DNA of 64,000 bases from Strongylocentrotus purpuratus (Eukaryota; Echinodermata; Echinoidea; Camarodonta; Strongylocentrotidae), in contig NW_022145601.1 of NCBI RefSeq assembly GCF_000002235.5, positions 20,281,389 through 20,345,388 of the forward strand, read 5' to 3'. The position numbers and the translations under genes are program-made. Of the stretch, positions 11,291-22,530 are shown in pieces. Position 1 is the first letter of the stretch; each line of letters starts with the position of its first letter. The notes under the pieces are model-generated. The model saw only the letters and a list, made by a program, of their open reading frames with translations. It ran no database searches and was not told the DNA's origin.

Positions 11291-11970
11291 GTACGTTATT
11301 TATATATATTACATAGCTTAGACAGATACCGAAATGTGATTGGTCCACAGCGCGTCACGTGATATCGAGTGCGAGGATCGAAATCCCTTTATTTTCCTGG
11401 CCTATTACCTTCGATGGTTATATTGACCGGCTAGTAAAATGAATATATTTTTAATCAATGCATGTCGCCCTTCTTGAGGTCTGTATTTGTCTAACATGTA
11501 TGTCAATTTCGAGGAAAACACAACATTTCTAAATGTTGGGGAATTTGTTGATGTTAGGGGGGGGGGGGGGCAATTTGGTTTGTTCTCTTAAAATTTGTTT
11601 TTCTCGAGAAAAAAATTCCCCATATCATTTTTCCCTAATTTTTTGAAATTGGAATCGTGATTTTAGCCATCCCCACCTAACGCTCAATACTTTTTAAAAG
11701 ATGCCCGCCTGGGTAACGGGCCGCGTAAATAAATATTGCTGAGATCCCCATTAGTTTACGTGTAAAAAGTATCCTTGTGCGAGCGCGGAAACCATAGAGT
11801 GCTTTTTGTCTGTGATTCCCGAATGATTGTAACATTCAGGCAACTATCCAGCGAAGATTAACAGATCGTTTCTCAGTTGTTCTGTAATGTTTTAACCAGT
11901 CTTAGTCAAGAAAAAGATAAGGTAAGAATTCTTTGTAGATTTGTTTTGCAAATTCGGTATATAAAAGATA

Positions 11971-12108
11971 TATCGACTGCTTTAATATTCAAAGCTTAGC
12001 TGTTTCTATACTGGCTCTAGGGGACGGGCGGCACGCCTCGGGGTCATATCAGGATGTATCGTCCCCTTGAGCCTATAGAAACAGCGATGCCTCTCATAGC
12101 AGTCAATA
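11971..12108. mobile_element. Foldback element, family 2, copy 1
   Basis: Arm GCTGTTTCTATACTGGCTCT (from about 11999) pairs with AGCCTATAGAAACAGC near 12069-12084, with AGGGGACG and CGTCCCCTT in the inner part. The flank CTCTCATAGCAGTCAATATT resembles CTCTCAAAGCAGTCATTAAT at the end of the second copy (35800-35942). No coding capacity. Confidence 0.5.
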
Positions 12109-12209
12109 TTTATACTATTACTATAATTACACCCGCTGCAAGTCAATATCTGTATAATGAATGCACATTCTATTGTTCATTTTTGAAGTTCAAACTTTAA
12201 AGTATTTGG

Positions 12210-12628
12210 TATTTTTTTGTGAGTAAACCCCCCCCCCCAACCAAAAAAAAACCCCTAAACCCACCCCCCCCCCCCCTTGGATTTATTTATTTATTTATTT
12301 ATTTATTTATTTTTTTTTAATATTCCCATGGCTGACCTAAAAAAGCTGACCTTACCCTCCCCCAAACGGAGCAAAATGTCAAATTTTCATTTTCGAGACC
12401 AAAAAAAAAAAAAAGTGTCCCCTTACCCCCCCCCCCCCCCCGCTTATTCAACGGTCGGCTGAGTCGTTGCGATTTTTTTTTTGGGACCAAAAAAAAAAAA
12501 AGTGACCTCTTACCCCCCCCCCCCCCCCTAAATTATTCAGCGGCTGGCTGAGTCGTTGCGAAATTTTCGGCCCGATTTATAAATGTTAACCCCCCCCCCC
12601 TTGAAAAAAAATCCTGCGTACGCGCCTG
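12210..12628. mobile_element. hAT-type poly-C element relic
   Basis: Long C runs alternate with A runs and the phrase CGGCTGGCTGAGTCGTTGCG (12541-12560, with a close copy near 12452). It ends in a degraded GGATCCGCGCCTG-like terminus at 12613-12628. The same interior recurs in the intact hAT-like elements at 14494-14838 and 51698-52169. A left terminus is not visible. Apparent open frames are products of the C and A runs. Confidence 0.45.
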
Positions 12629-13106
12629 TGTAGAACTTTGAAGGATTTATTACGACACTTCTACAGATACAACATGAAAAAGATGTAAAAGTAAGGAGCC
12701 TATATAAAACAAAACAGCTTGCCATGGAAGGACATCTGAAGAAAAAAAATGAAGCTATACAAATATCTGTGACTATATGTCAGGGATTCCGGGAAGCGAC
12801 TAGTTTCTATCATACTTATCGACAATGAATCCATAAAAAGCACACTCAAAATATAACAATTCTAAAATTATGATGCTATTTTTAGAACAAATGAAGAAAC
12901 CACACAAGAAATCTAAAAAGATATAGTACACTTTAATCTCGCTATTGATGAAATAATACACACACATGTACATATATTTATATATTTATAGCTTTCTGGC
13001 CTTTAAAACTGCAACAATATTTTCAAAATGTATTTTTAAAGGCAAAAGACAAAATATATCTGCTCTCTTAAAAGCATATTAGAACAAAACAAATTACATA
13101 CTCGTA

Positions 13107-14129
13107 CGGTGCGTCCCAGAAAAAACGAAACCCAAAGAGGAACAGGAGCTGTGAGAAAACTATGCGTTTTATCAAAGTAACTTCTTGCTTTCCATAAAGT
13201 AGAGGCAATATGCTTACTATGATCGCATTCATCCATAAATGCTTCATCGAACAACGGTGCTTTTTTAAACTACATGACTTTGTCAAAATTCCAATGGTGT
13301 CAGATATTTGTAACACAATGTAAACGTTAGTATGCACATGCGAACATAACTTTGGGGAAATGTTAGAAGGTTATGCAATATGCCCATTGCGTGATGATGT
13401 GCACTTAAATAAGCAGTTACTAAAAAAATTACGGGCAAGTACTAATTTCCAGGATTACAGAGGCGTAACATACCTCGAGCAATTAAAAGTGCCTCTTTAT
13501 TGATCGGAAACGGTTCCCATTCTGTTGGTTTATTGCTTCCCGTACGTGCATTTTGGATCACAACTTTCCCCCATCCTCAAAATCTAAGGAGCTCCTTATT
13601 TTTATTCTTATCGAAATATCACCGGACTGTTTGCATTCCTTGCTCAAGATTTTAAACAATTTCAGTTCTGAAAAATGCTACGAAATCACTGTTCCTAGCA
13701 ATGCAGAGCAATTCAAGTACAAAATATGCCCTTTCCCTTATCATTGACAATATTTCCACTACCCTTTATGTAATGGTGATAGCAAAAACTTGCCCCCGTT
13801 ATTAAAAGAAGCACACGGGAATAACGTACTCATTCGGTTTTTAAAGTTAAGGTATCTTTCAGGTCGTTTTAGGTTATGTTCGCTTGTCATACTAACGTTT
13901 TCAACCATGTTCACCATTTCCCTCCAATCTTGCACAAATTGATTTTGACGAGCCATTTTCAAAACAATGTTACTTAGTGAAGAGTGTACGGATTAAAGTC
14001 GTCAATGTATCATCTGAAAGCAAAATACCTCTACTTTATGAAAAGAAAGGAATCATAATTATACACAGTTCATATGTTGTTCACAATGTGCAATTGTTTT
14101 CTAGTTTCATTATTTTCTCGGACGCACTG
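13107..14129. mobile_element. Mariner-like element, about 1 kb, long TIRs, TA flanked
   Basis: The left end CGGTGCGTCCCAGAAAAAAC and the right end, reverse-complemented, CAGTGCGTCCGAGAAAATAA are flanked by TA (13105-13106 and 14130-14131). The arms pair for roughly 110 bp, up to CATAAAGTAGAGG (13193 and, inverted, about 14030). The terminal sequence and TA target are typical of mariner elements. I see no transposase motifs; the small open frames in the middle (for example 13759-13962, minus) do not resemble one. A non-autonomous copy, or one whose interior was replaced. Confidence 0.65.
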
Positions 14130-14493
14130 TATATAGTAAACAAAAACGGTGGATAGAACAAAATCAATTCCAGTATCTGTTTAAAGATTTATATCCCCAG
14201 AAAGACGTTTAGTAATAAATCTCGATATTTTAGAAGGGACATAAAGCGATCGAGGCCATGATTTATTATTAGTGTTACAGAATAGCGAGAAAAACTCCGT
14301 GATAACCATCAAATTATATTCCATATCCCAGAATCGATGGCCCATTTACAATTAGGCCATTTACTTGTTTAAAAGAGAGGTTTATTACTACTTTTATTCA
14401 GGTTGTACTTCATTCTACTATTACAAAGGCGATAAATCGTAATTATTATGGAATATGGATTGTGTCAATGTTTTCTTCTAAATATACCGTGAT

Positions 14494-14838
14494 CAGGCGC
14501 GGATCCACAATGGGGGCTGGACAACCCCGCCCCCCCCCCCTAGCAACAAAAAAACACGTAAAAAATGTAAATGGTTACGTAAATTTTACCTTTTTAAAAC
14601 AAAAAATTAACCCCCCCCCCCCCTTGGCAAACATTTATTGTTTCAAGATTTTAAAAAGATATTTTTTTCCTGATTTTTATGTTTCGCCCGAATTGTTTTT
14701 TTTTATTCCCCTCACACCCCCCCCCCCGTTTATTCTTCGGCTGGCCGATTCGCCGCTAAATATTTTCTTACGAATTGCCCCCCCCCCTCCCCCCCCCCCC
14801 CCCCCCCCCCCGCTTGTCGCCAGCTAGATCCGCCCCTG
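14494..14838. mobile_element. hAT-type non-autonomous element
   Basis: It starts CAGGCGCGGATCCAC and ends GATCCGCCCCTG. The flanking 8-mers ACCGTGAT (14486-14493) and GCCGTGAT (14839-14846) match at seven of eight positions, as expected for an hAT 8-bp target duplication. The interior consists of C runs, A runs and a CGGCTGGCCGATTCG phrase. The 121-codon proline-rich open frame across it is not a gene. It lies just beyond the 3' end of the neuropeptide coding region. Confidence 0.75.
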
Positions 14839-15437
14839 GCCGTGATGACAATACAAATATAATGTGTTATTACGCCTATATAACTTGTGTTAACTACATT
14901 TCCTCAGGCTCTAATTTATAAGAAAATGGAGGGATTTATTCAGAAGGCATTAGTTGTACACAGGCATAATAATCCTTTTTATATTACAGATTTTGGTTAC
15001 AGCATAATTACCAAAACCTGACAAAAATCATATGATACATATCTCAAATGAATACAAGTTTTTGGAAAGCACAAATAATTGTTGCTGCAAATAAAGAATT
15101 TAAAAACAGAAATCATAATTCAGTGTTCTCCAGATCAGTTTAAATTGACTCCCCATGATGACGATGTTGAAACAGTCAGCCGGATGTTTAAAAAAAAAAT
15201 CAGCAACATTCTTTGACTTAGTCGGAATACCAATCACAACTCAAAACCAAGATGTTTTTCTTCTTTCATGAAAGGGTAAAGTTTTAGAAGCAAATCTTAA
15301 AATGGTATAAGTCGTCCTGCCTAACGTAGACTCTGCCACGATGAGGGTGGTTATGTGGCATTCCCTTTGCCTGCTCGGGGGCGTTGTCGCAGTCGCGACG
15401 AGATTCGGTAGAAATGAGAATCCTCTTTTATAACCCA

Positions 15438-15475
15438 TCAGCAGAGAATCTTCCAAAATCGGCAGTTTCTACTAG
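15438..15475 (-). CDS. Neuropeptide precursor exon 3: Cys-ring peptide and stop
   Basis: A long pyrimidine tract and TTTATCTGCAG (ending at 15476) precede 38 nt that finish the split serine codon and encode SRNCRFWKILC, then TGA. The two cysteines are six residues apart. This exon is too short to stand out as an open frame. A possible AATAAA for the minus strand lies at 14940-14935. Confidence 0.8.
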
Positions 15476-16045
15476 CTGCAGATAAACACAGAAAAACAAA
15501 CAAATAAATACATTTTAATTCACATTGGTTGTGCGACAGGATGCTATATTGCAACTGTTGCTCCGCGATCAATTTCCTACAAATTTAAATCTTCAACCCT
15601 CGACTAAACACTATACCTATTACCACAACCTTAAGCTTAAGTCTAGATTAAACAACAACGGTTGCTCTAAGCCTAACTCTAAGCCTAACCTAAAACCCAT
15701 TTGCGACCCTAACGCCGACCTGAAACCCCTAACCTAAAACTCTACTGCAATCCGGATCCTAACTCTACGCCTTTCCAAAAACCCAACTACAACACGGACG
15801 CTAACCCTAAGCCTAACCTAAAGTCCAGGAGCAACCCAAACGATGGTCGTAAGAAATGTTTTCTACCAACTTAGCAAACAATTTATTTTCATTTGCAGAA
15901 ATGTATCAGCTATTTCAACGATACTCGTAGAAAGTTTTTTTTTTTTAAATGTAAAATTTTAGAGAGAATGGAGAGTAAGATGGAATACAGTGTAGAAAGA
16001 GAAAGAGAAACTTTGAAACATATATATATATATATATTGATAAAT

Positions 16046-16077
<32 letters not shown>

Positions 16078-17530
16078 GGGGGAGAGAGAAAGAGTGAGAC
16101 AGACAGAGAGACAGAGACAGAGACAGAGAGAGAGAGAGAGAGAGAGAGGGGGACGGGGAGAGAGAGAGACACACACACATAGACAAAGGGAGGGTATTAA
16201 AGATAAGACACTGTAGCGAGAGGCAGAGAAATTGTGAAACATAGATAGATAGATAAATAGATAAATAAAGAGACAGACAGAGAGACAGAGACACAGAGAG
16301 AGAGAGAAGGATAGTACGAGAAAGACACATAAAGAGGAAGATAGACAGTGAAACATTATAGATGGATAGATAAATAGAGAGAGAGAGAGAGACAGATAGA
16401 GAGACAAGGAGATAGACAGAGAGAGAGAGGGGGAGAGAGAGAGACAAAGGGAAAAGGGAGGATAAGAGAGGACACATTGTAGCGAGAGGAGGAGAAACTG
16501 TGAAGTATAGATATATAGATAAGTAGAGACAGACAGACAAACAGAGAGAGAGAGAGAGAGAATGAGAGAGACAGAAAGAAAGGGTAGTAAGAGAAAGAGA
16601 CAGTGCAGAAAGAGGAAGATAGAAAGTGAAACAGATACAGAGAGATAGAGAGAGCAAGGAAGAAGGTGAATTGATGGGATGGAGAGTTTGTCCAATTATA
16701 TCACTTGTTCATATACTTGCATATTGGTTTTACATAGGAAAGAAACGTCGCGTTATAATACAATATAGACGTAGGCGTGTTAATTTGTAAATCGGTTCCA
16801 TGCTTCAACCCCCGCTTGAAAGTATAGGCTAACAACAGAATGTTATCTTATATCCTTCGTAAAGAAATTAAAACGCTACTTTTAACAAATGGAGTTTGTT
16901 ACTTCTAGTCTATTCAGAGGAAAACATGTTGATGCTTTAACGGGTAAGTGCTCTTTGTTTTGAATGTATACGGTGCAAGTGATACCTAAGCCGTTTGTCT
17001 GTTTTTTTCAAAATTGTCCATTTTCTAAATTCTAATTGTAAATATTGCCATGTTAGGTATATTGATTTATAACCCAAACATTACCCATATTTGGAACCCG
17101 TAGTCAAATGCAACCAAGGAGTTCGGCTTCAGCTTTATAAATCTTTAGCACAACATTTTTTTGCTCAAACTCTCGTCCTTTGGATTTTAAGGTGCGAATC
17201 AAGAAATATGAATGGGTGCTTGCGGATATAGTTTTATCAACACATCTTTCTTTAGACGATAAATATATCAAAATGAAATACTATAATTTTTGCTAAGATA
17301 GACTTCTGATTGTTGATAATTTTAACAAAAACTTTTCAGAACCCTTCTATTTATTATGTAATGTAATTATATCAATATGGTTGTGATAGTAATAATGATA
17401 ATGTTTATAGAATATATAACCTTGACGACGACGACTACGAAGATCATGATATATATTTACAAAGATGATGTTAATGGTGATGATGTGAAGATGATGCGAT
17501 GATGTTAATGATACTACTGTAATACTACTG

Positions 17531-17617
<87 letters not shown>

Positions 17618-17640
17618 CACTGCTACTACTACTACTGCTG

Positions 17641-17695
<55 letters not shown>

Positions 17696-20025
17696 AACTA
17701 CGACAGTCATGAACTGCACAAATGATAACAGTAAGAGTAATTATGATAATAATAATATAAGCAATGATAACAATAATGATAATAATAATGATTATAATAG
17801 TAATAATAACTATAATGATAATAATAACAGTAACAATAATAGCATTTTTCTAACAATGTACTTACAACTGGAGGATCCCCGTTTATCTGCTTGAAAGTTT
17901 GACATTCTTGATGCGATTCCATCCAAACTAAGATTGCTTCCAGAAAGGAGTTTCAAAAGAACTAATTCTTGAGCCGTCTGCGGTAAATTAAAGAACAAAG
18001 GAAAAACAGATAGATTAATAAAAGAATATCCCGTCAGGCCATGAGGAAGTTGCTTTTCACTGAACTAAATTATTCATATAGCGCTTAGAGACTTCGGTGG
18101 CAAGCGCTCTATAAGCACTGCATTTATTATTATTTGTATTAAGTCCTCATTTATCAAAACTGCTCTCACAGGAGGTAATCACTCAAACCTGAGAAAAGGA
18201 AAAAAAGAATTTAACAAATAAATAAATGAGACGATGACGACGAAGAAAAAAAAAGCTCTTCCCATGCAAAATAAGCAATCGCATGCGAACGTGACGGGAA
18301 ATGTAGGGGCTGTAGACCCCCCCCCCCCCCCCCCCAAAAAAAAAAAAAAAAAAAAACACACACACGCCGATTCGGAAATTACTGTGGCCCAAAATAGCGC
18401 CAAACATGAGGCATCGAGGTGGAATATTTATATTTATAAAAACTGTTTTATAGTTTGATAAAAAAAATTATATTGTCACTGCACTAAAGCTTCAACATTT
18501 TAAAAAGGAACCGGGAAGATACAAGAGCCATCGCCCTGGGCCCCTTCCTCTGTGTAACTGTGACCGGGCGATTACTATATTGTGGGCGGAATCAATCATT
18601 CATCATTATCGGAACACACTGGATGAAATTTAAAAGACATTCTACATATAACGGCCAGAGATATATCGACGATTTTTCTTTCTGTGTTGATAATTTTGGG
18701 TATATTGGTGGGGGTTTTATGCTCAAAGCACCTAAAGTTGAAATTTTGACCCTGTCCTAATAGCAAAGTGTCCCTAATTAAGGTGATGAAAGCATTCAAG
18801 GAAATTCTATCAGGTAGCCGTTTACTGCACCTCGGTTGATTGGGCCAATTGTAATTCCTTGCGTACCATGGGGAGGGGGGGGGGGTGTGGGCGGACATTC
18901 TAAATAAATAAACTGCGAGAGAACAATGCCATCGAGCGAAGTGAGGGTGTGGGATGGGCTCGTGTCATCTTCATCCTTTCTTCTTCTTCCCTTTTCTTTC
19001 TCCATATCTCTCTCCTTCACTCTTTCCCTCTCTCTTTCTCTCTTTCGCTCTCCCTCCCTCTCTCTCTCTCTCTCTCTATCTCTTTTTGTGTGTTATTTAA
19101 TCATTCGACAGCGGAGGAATTAGGAGGGGCACGAGCACCCATGGCATACGTGGCTACACCTTTGAAACCATACGTAGAGAAGCCATTCAATAATCTATTG
19201 CTTTGACTCAACATTCTAAATTTAGAGACTGAGAAAAATAAAGAGCTAATTTAAGCATACAGTTATTTGGGAAGATTTATACGTGTTTGGGGTATTATTT
19301 CGTAAAATCACCGTTTATGATTTACTTAATATATATTTTACTATTAAAGCAGCTGGGTTAACCATCACCCCCTCCCCTATCCAGCAATCATTTAAATTTC
19401 CATTACAAAAATGATTACTATTTTTTTTCTTCAAATATTCACAGAGTGGGATGAATGAACAAGTGACATTTTAACTATTCATACTTAAAAGGGAGGGGTG
19501 AATTTAAAATGGATCTTTATAACGAAATATGCGCTTAGGTAAAACAAAAAAGAAAATTAACTTGTTGCCTAATAACAATTTATTCTGAATTGGTTTGCAA
19601 AATTGAACAAAAGCTAACAAAATACCGATATTGAGGTCTTCTGTCTTCTCATATTTGGGAAACCAAGTGGTGTCTTTTTTAAATCTTTAAAATGTCTTAG
19701 CTTTTATAATATTTTGATGAAGAAATACAATTTCCATTTCAACGAAGTGTCGAAAATGTCCCTCGCTTGAACGCAAAATTAATTATAATGAAATTGAAAT
19801 TCTGTAAAGATGTGTCCGTCTTCCTCGCCAGGAGTGAAGGGGCGGGAGGGGGGGGGGGTGTTACACTTTAAAACATGATTGTTGGAATATACTCACCGGG
19901 TCTTGAATCTCTGGTTCTTCCTCTGATCCTTGAAATCTATCAAATGGCAGAGGTCTGGAAGCTGATACCACTAGGGCACAAAAACAGACAACTAAAACTG
20001 CTGCGTTTAACCAAATTGGTGCCAT
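15438..20025 (-). CDS. Somatostatin/allatostatin-C-type neuropeptide precursor (three exons)
   Basis: Minus-strand join of 20025-19897, 17977-17866 and 15475-15438, giving about 92 residues. Seen: an N-terminal hydrophobic signal peptide (residues about 1-22: a start MAPIWLNAAVLVV, core CFCALVVSA); an acidic spacer; an amphipathic AQELVLLKLLSG segment; a dibasic DKR site; then a predicted 16-residue peptide GSSSSSRNCRFWKILC ending at the stop. Phases agree at both joins (0/0 and 1/1), and donors are GTGAGT and GTAAGT. Family knowledge: somatostatin, urotensin II and allatostatin-C precursors share this layout, with one C-terminal Cys-ring peptide; FWK is the somatostatin/urotensin core, while six residues between the cysteines is the allatostatin-C spacing. 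Inference: a secreted ligand for a somatostatin/AstC-type receptor. No C-terminal amidation Gly is present. The exact subfamily is uncertain. Confidence 0.85.
16030..16640. repeat. GA-rich compound microsatellite
   Basis: Runs of GAGA, GACAGA and GATAGA with small interruptions, inside intron 2 of the neuropeptide gene. The long Leu/Ser-rich open frames on the minus strand here (up to 261 codons) are produced by the repeat. Confidence 0.9.
17519..17700. repeat. (CTA)n microsatellite followed by (AAT/GAT)n-like repeat
   Basis: Nearly pure CTA triplets over about 180 bp, then AATAATGAT-type repeats to about 17840. It lies in intron 2 of the neuropeptide gene, ending just downstream of exon 2's donor. 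Confidence 0.9.
17866..17977 (-). CDS. Neuropeptide precursor exon 2: spacer and KR cleavage site
   Basis: The acceptor is TTCTTTAATTTACCGCAG (ending at 17978). The exon of 112 nt reads TAQELVLLKLLSGSNLSLDG, then a short segment with IASRMSNFQ, and ends ADKRGSSS plus one base. The donor is GTAAGT. The DKR site is the expected prohormone-convertase site directly before the mature peptide. Confidence 0.8.
18000..19890. other. Neuropeptide intron 1: low-complexity tracts, no exon seen
   Basis: Contains a C run followed by an A run at 18316-18356, a G run near 18870-18885 and a pyrimidine (TCTC)n tract at 18990-19085. None of the open frames has coding character. All of it falls between exons 1 and 2 on the minus strand. 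Confidence 0.5.
19897..20025 (-). CDS. Neuropeptide precursor exon 1: signal peptide and acidic spacer
   Basis: Forty-three codons from the ATG at 20025-20023 to CCG, then GTGAGT. The signal peptide has a 13-residue hydrophobic core and a likely cleavage after VSA. The remainder is SRPLPFDRFQGSEEEPEIQ followed by DP. The ATG is the first in a TATA-promoted transcript and gives the signal peptide directly. Confidence 0.8.
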
Positions 20026-20237
20026 TTCTAAGCTGTGTATCCCGGCTCTGCCTGTCGAATAAACTAAGTTTTCGAATAGGATAATTTCAATCGTATAGCA
20101 GTTCGGATGTCTTTGCTAACGAGATTCCACAGTGCAGTTGTTTGTAAGAGGCAAAAGAACTAGAAAACAGTGTGCAGCTTCACTTGTTTTTCTAAGGGCG
20201 GCGTCACAAATTAACTTCCGTACTGGCAAACGCTTTC

Positions 20238-20244
20238 TTATATA
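20238..20244 (-). promoter_or_regulatory. TATA box of the neuropeptide gene
   Basis: On the minus strand TTCTATATAAGAAAGCG gives a consensus TATATAA. Transcription would start around 20210, giving a 5' leader of about 185 nt with no intron needed. A TGACG half-site (CRE-like) sits at about 20200-20205 on the minus strand. Confidence 0.5.
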
Positions 20245-20601
20245 GAATAGTTGCCAGGTCAGATGACATACGGAGGAGGAGAAAGAAAACAAAATGCAGC
20301 TTGATATTAATAGTTTCGCGGGATTACAACTGTTACTGTTCTCCAGCTGTTAATGCCACGCCTTAACTTCTATCTTCTGGCGAACTTTGATAGGTTTCAC
20401 GTTGATGATGTCGATTTTGTATTATTGAAGGTGATTTGGCTTAATGAACCACTTGAAACTTTCATAGAAGAATATTAAAGAGACAAAGAGCGCGAGAGAT
20501 CCGGAATAACTGCACACTGTAGAGCATGCGCGTGGAGCAACGTAGATGAACATCCTGCATGGGCGTGTCCTCATTTCACAAAGAGCAAGGTCGCAGAACT
20601 A

Positions 20602-20619
20602 ATTTGCATAAATTTGCAT
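20602..20619. promoter_or_regulatory. Two POU octamer motifs in tandem
   Basis: ATTTGCAT occurs at 20602-20609 and again at 20612-20619, ten bases apart; both are the octamer ATGCAAAT on the minus strand. They lie about 360 bp upstream of the neuropeptide TATA box. POU proteins act in many neurons, but function here is inference. Confidence 0.35.
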
Positions 20620-20639
20620 TATTGCACCTTTCTTTTATC

Positions 20640-21710
20640 ATTAACGAATTGTATATTATTTACAGGAGGTGCAAACATGTGGTTTCAGTTTAAGTAATTA
20701 AATGAATACCTACAACATAAAAAAAGAAAAAGAAAAACGTTTCCAACAAATGAAGCACTACAACAAAATATATTTCAAACCCTGGGTAAATGTAAAGATA
20801 GGGAAAGAGACAGAGACAGAGACAGAGACATCAAATTAAGGGAATGGGGGGGGGGGGCAATTTGGGCAAATATATGAGTGGGTGTGCGGTGGAGGGGGAG
20901 GGGGGTCAGAGACAGAGAGGGACAGAGACCAGGGGGGGGGGCAGTGTCAAAACGTGAGAAAGGATAGTGCCGTGTTTACAGTGGTGTATATACAGGGAGG
21001 CACTATGTCTCCTGCCCCTCTCACCTTCCCGGGGAAAAGGGAAAGAGAAGATGAGAAGAATTTATTAAAAAAAAACATTAATAAAATATTTTTAAGAAGG
21101 CCCCTCCCCCTCATACGCTCTTCATTCCTAGGTCTTGTTTGATCGCAAATTCAAATAATGAATAAATAGGTTATTGAAATTGAATCCTGACTTAATAGGT
21201 TAAATCTAAAAAGCAAACAAACAATCCCCCCAAAATTAAAATAAAGTAGAGGTAACATATATAGCATGTATCATTAATTACTATGATTGTAAGGTAAAGA
21301 TTTATTGAAGGAGATACGATTAATTTGAAGGAGGTATGATTAGATTTTGGGAGATACGATTAGTCGTAACCTGTTTTTGTCTTGTTACATGCCCGGGGAA
21401 AAGAGCACATGCACAATAAAGTAAATTGGGCAGACAAGACATTTGTGGAAATATAATTTAGATCCCCTATCGAATTCTTCAATTATATTTTTTTTCAAAA
21501 TTAATGAAATACCTAGTAAATTCTCTATTTCTGGACATACTAATAGCATGAATAGTGGTGACAAAAATCTTATTGATATCATACTCACTACCTTGCAAAT
21601 ACGTACGAAATAAATTTGAAAAACCTATTAACAAATAAGCAAAGAACTTTGATAAAGTTTCTCTTTGTTATAGGACATACACCGCAGGATGACGTTGTTT
21701 CATACAATAA
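20640..21710. other. No gene seen upstream of the neuropeptide gene
   Basis: AT-rich spacer with GACAGA repeats and G runs at 20810-20940, and a short threefold GGAGATACGATTA-type repeat near 21305-21362. No coding stretch with splice sites was found. Confidence 0.45.
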
Positions 21711-21713
21711 TAT

Positions 21714-21869
21714 TTAGGGACTCTTTGATTTGCATGTCGACATAGTGGACTGCTTTGTGTGACGTCCTTTTAAGGCAATGTGACGTCATTTTAAGGCACT
21801 GTCAGTGCCTTAAAAGAAAACCACCTGTAGCAGTCCACTATGTCGATGTGCAAATCTAAAAGTCCCTAA
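21714..21869. mobile_element. Short palindromic foldback element, family 1, copy 2 (best preserved)
   Basis: Ends are TTAGGGACTCTTTGATTTGC and, reverse-complemented from the right, TTAGGGACTTTTAGATTTGC. The arms continue with CGACATAGTGGACTGC and its complement. The centre holds repeated CCTTTTAAGGCA and TGACGTC words. No coding capacity. Confidence 0.7.
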
Positions 21870-22323
21870 TTATAGCCAGTGGCTGAGTTACAGGAGATAT
21901 AGGAGCACGTACGCCTTTCAATCAAACGGTAAAAAAAGTAAACCAACAAAAAAAGGACAGATAAGGAGAGAAAAAGAGAAAAGGAGTCATGTTCATGCGA
22001 CCCACGACATTCACAAATGATTTTGAACAGAAAAGTTTCTAAGGTGTGCGCTGTTTGCAAAGAAAAGTCAGCGAACTGGTCCAGAAATAATCCAGATGTA
22101 TCATTCATCATTACATCTGAAACTTCTGACTATTTGAGCTGTAGATATGACGTAAGCGGTAGCCTTTCGTTTTTATCATCACTCATTCACTGTTGAGATC
22201 TTCCATTAAAGAGGGTTTTGATTCGATTTTGGTTCATGCCTCGTATGGATTTGTTCCCTAAGATGTGAAGATCGTGCTTTGGAAAGTGATAATGATTTTC
22301 ACGTTTCCGTAATCAAGCTTCTA

Positions 22324-22525
22324 AAGTGTACCAATCACCTGGAAATTTTGTGTGTGTATAGCTTGAACGTATAAAATAAACCTTTAAAACGTTACCTGGT
22401 ATTATATGGGTATACAGCAGTATGAAGAGAATAAAGGGTATCATAAAAACCCTCTTATAGGGCTCGCACTGAACCCAAATCAGACTCGAGTTCCATGCGC
22501 GTCCTATTCTTTGCGACTACTTACC
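22324..22525 (+). repeat. Dispersed repeat, second copy at 56755-56960
   Basis: TAAAGTGTACCAATCACCTG, the TTACCTGG block, and the AGGGCTCNCAC...ACCCAA block occur in the same order here and at 56755-56960 in a PEX5 intron. Related fragments lie near 42590 and 43150. Family unknown. Confidence 0.6.
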
Positions 22526-22530
22526 TGTAT

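Noticed and set aside
14462-14827. 121-codon proline-rich open frame
   Set aside because: Made by C runs in an hAT-type element; it crosses the element's left end and has no domain pattern.
15910-16695. Long minus-strand open frame rich in Leu and Ser
   Set aside because: Entirely produced by the GA microsatellite; all frames are open over it.
17707-17922. Asn/Asp- and Tyr-rich open frames next to the CTA repeat
   Set aside because: Products of AAT/GAT repeats; the real coding segment here is neuropeptide exon 2 in a different frame.
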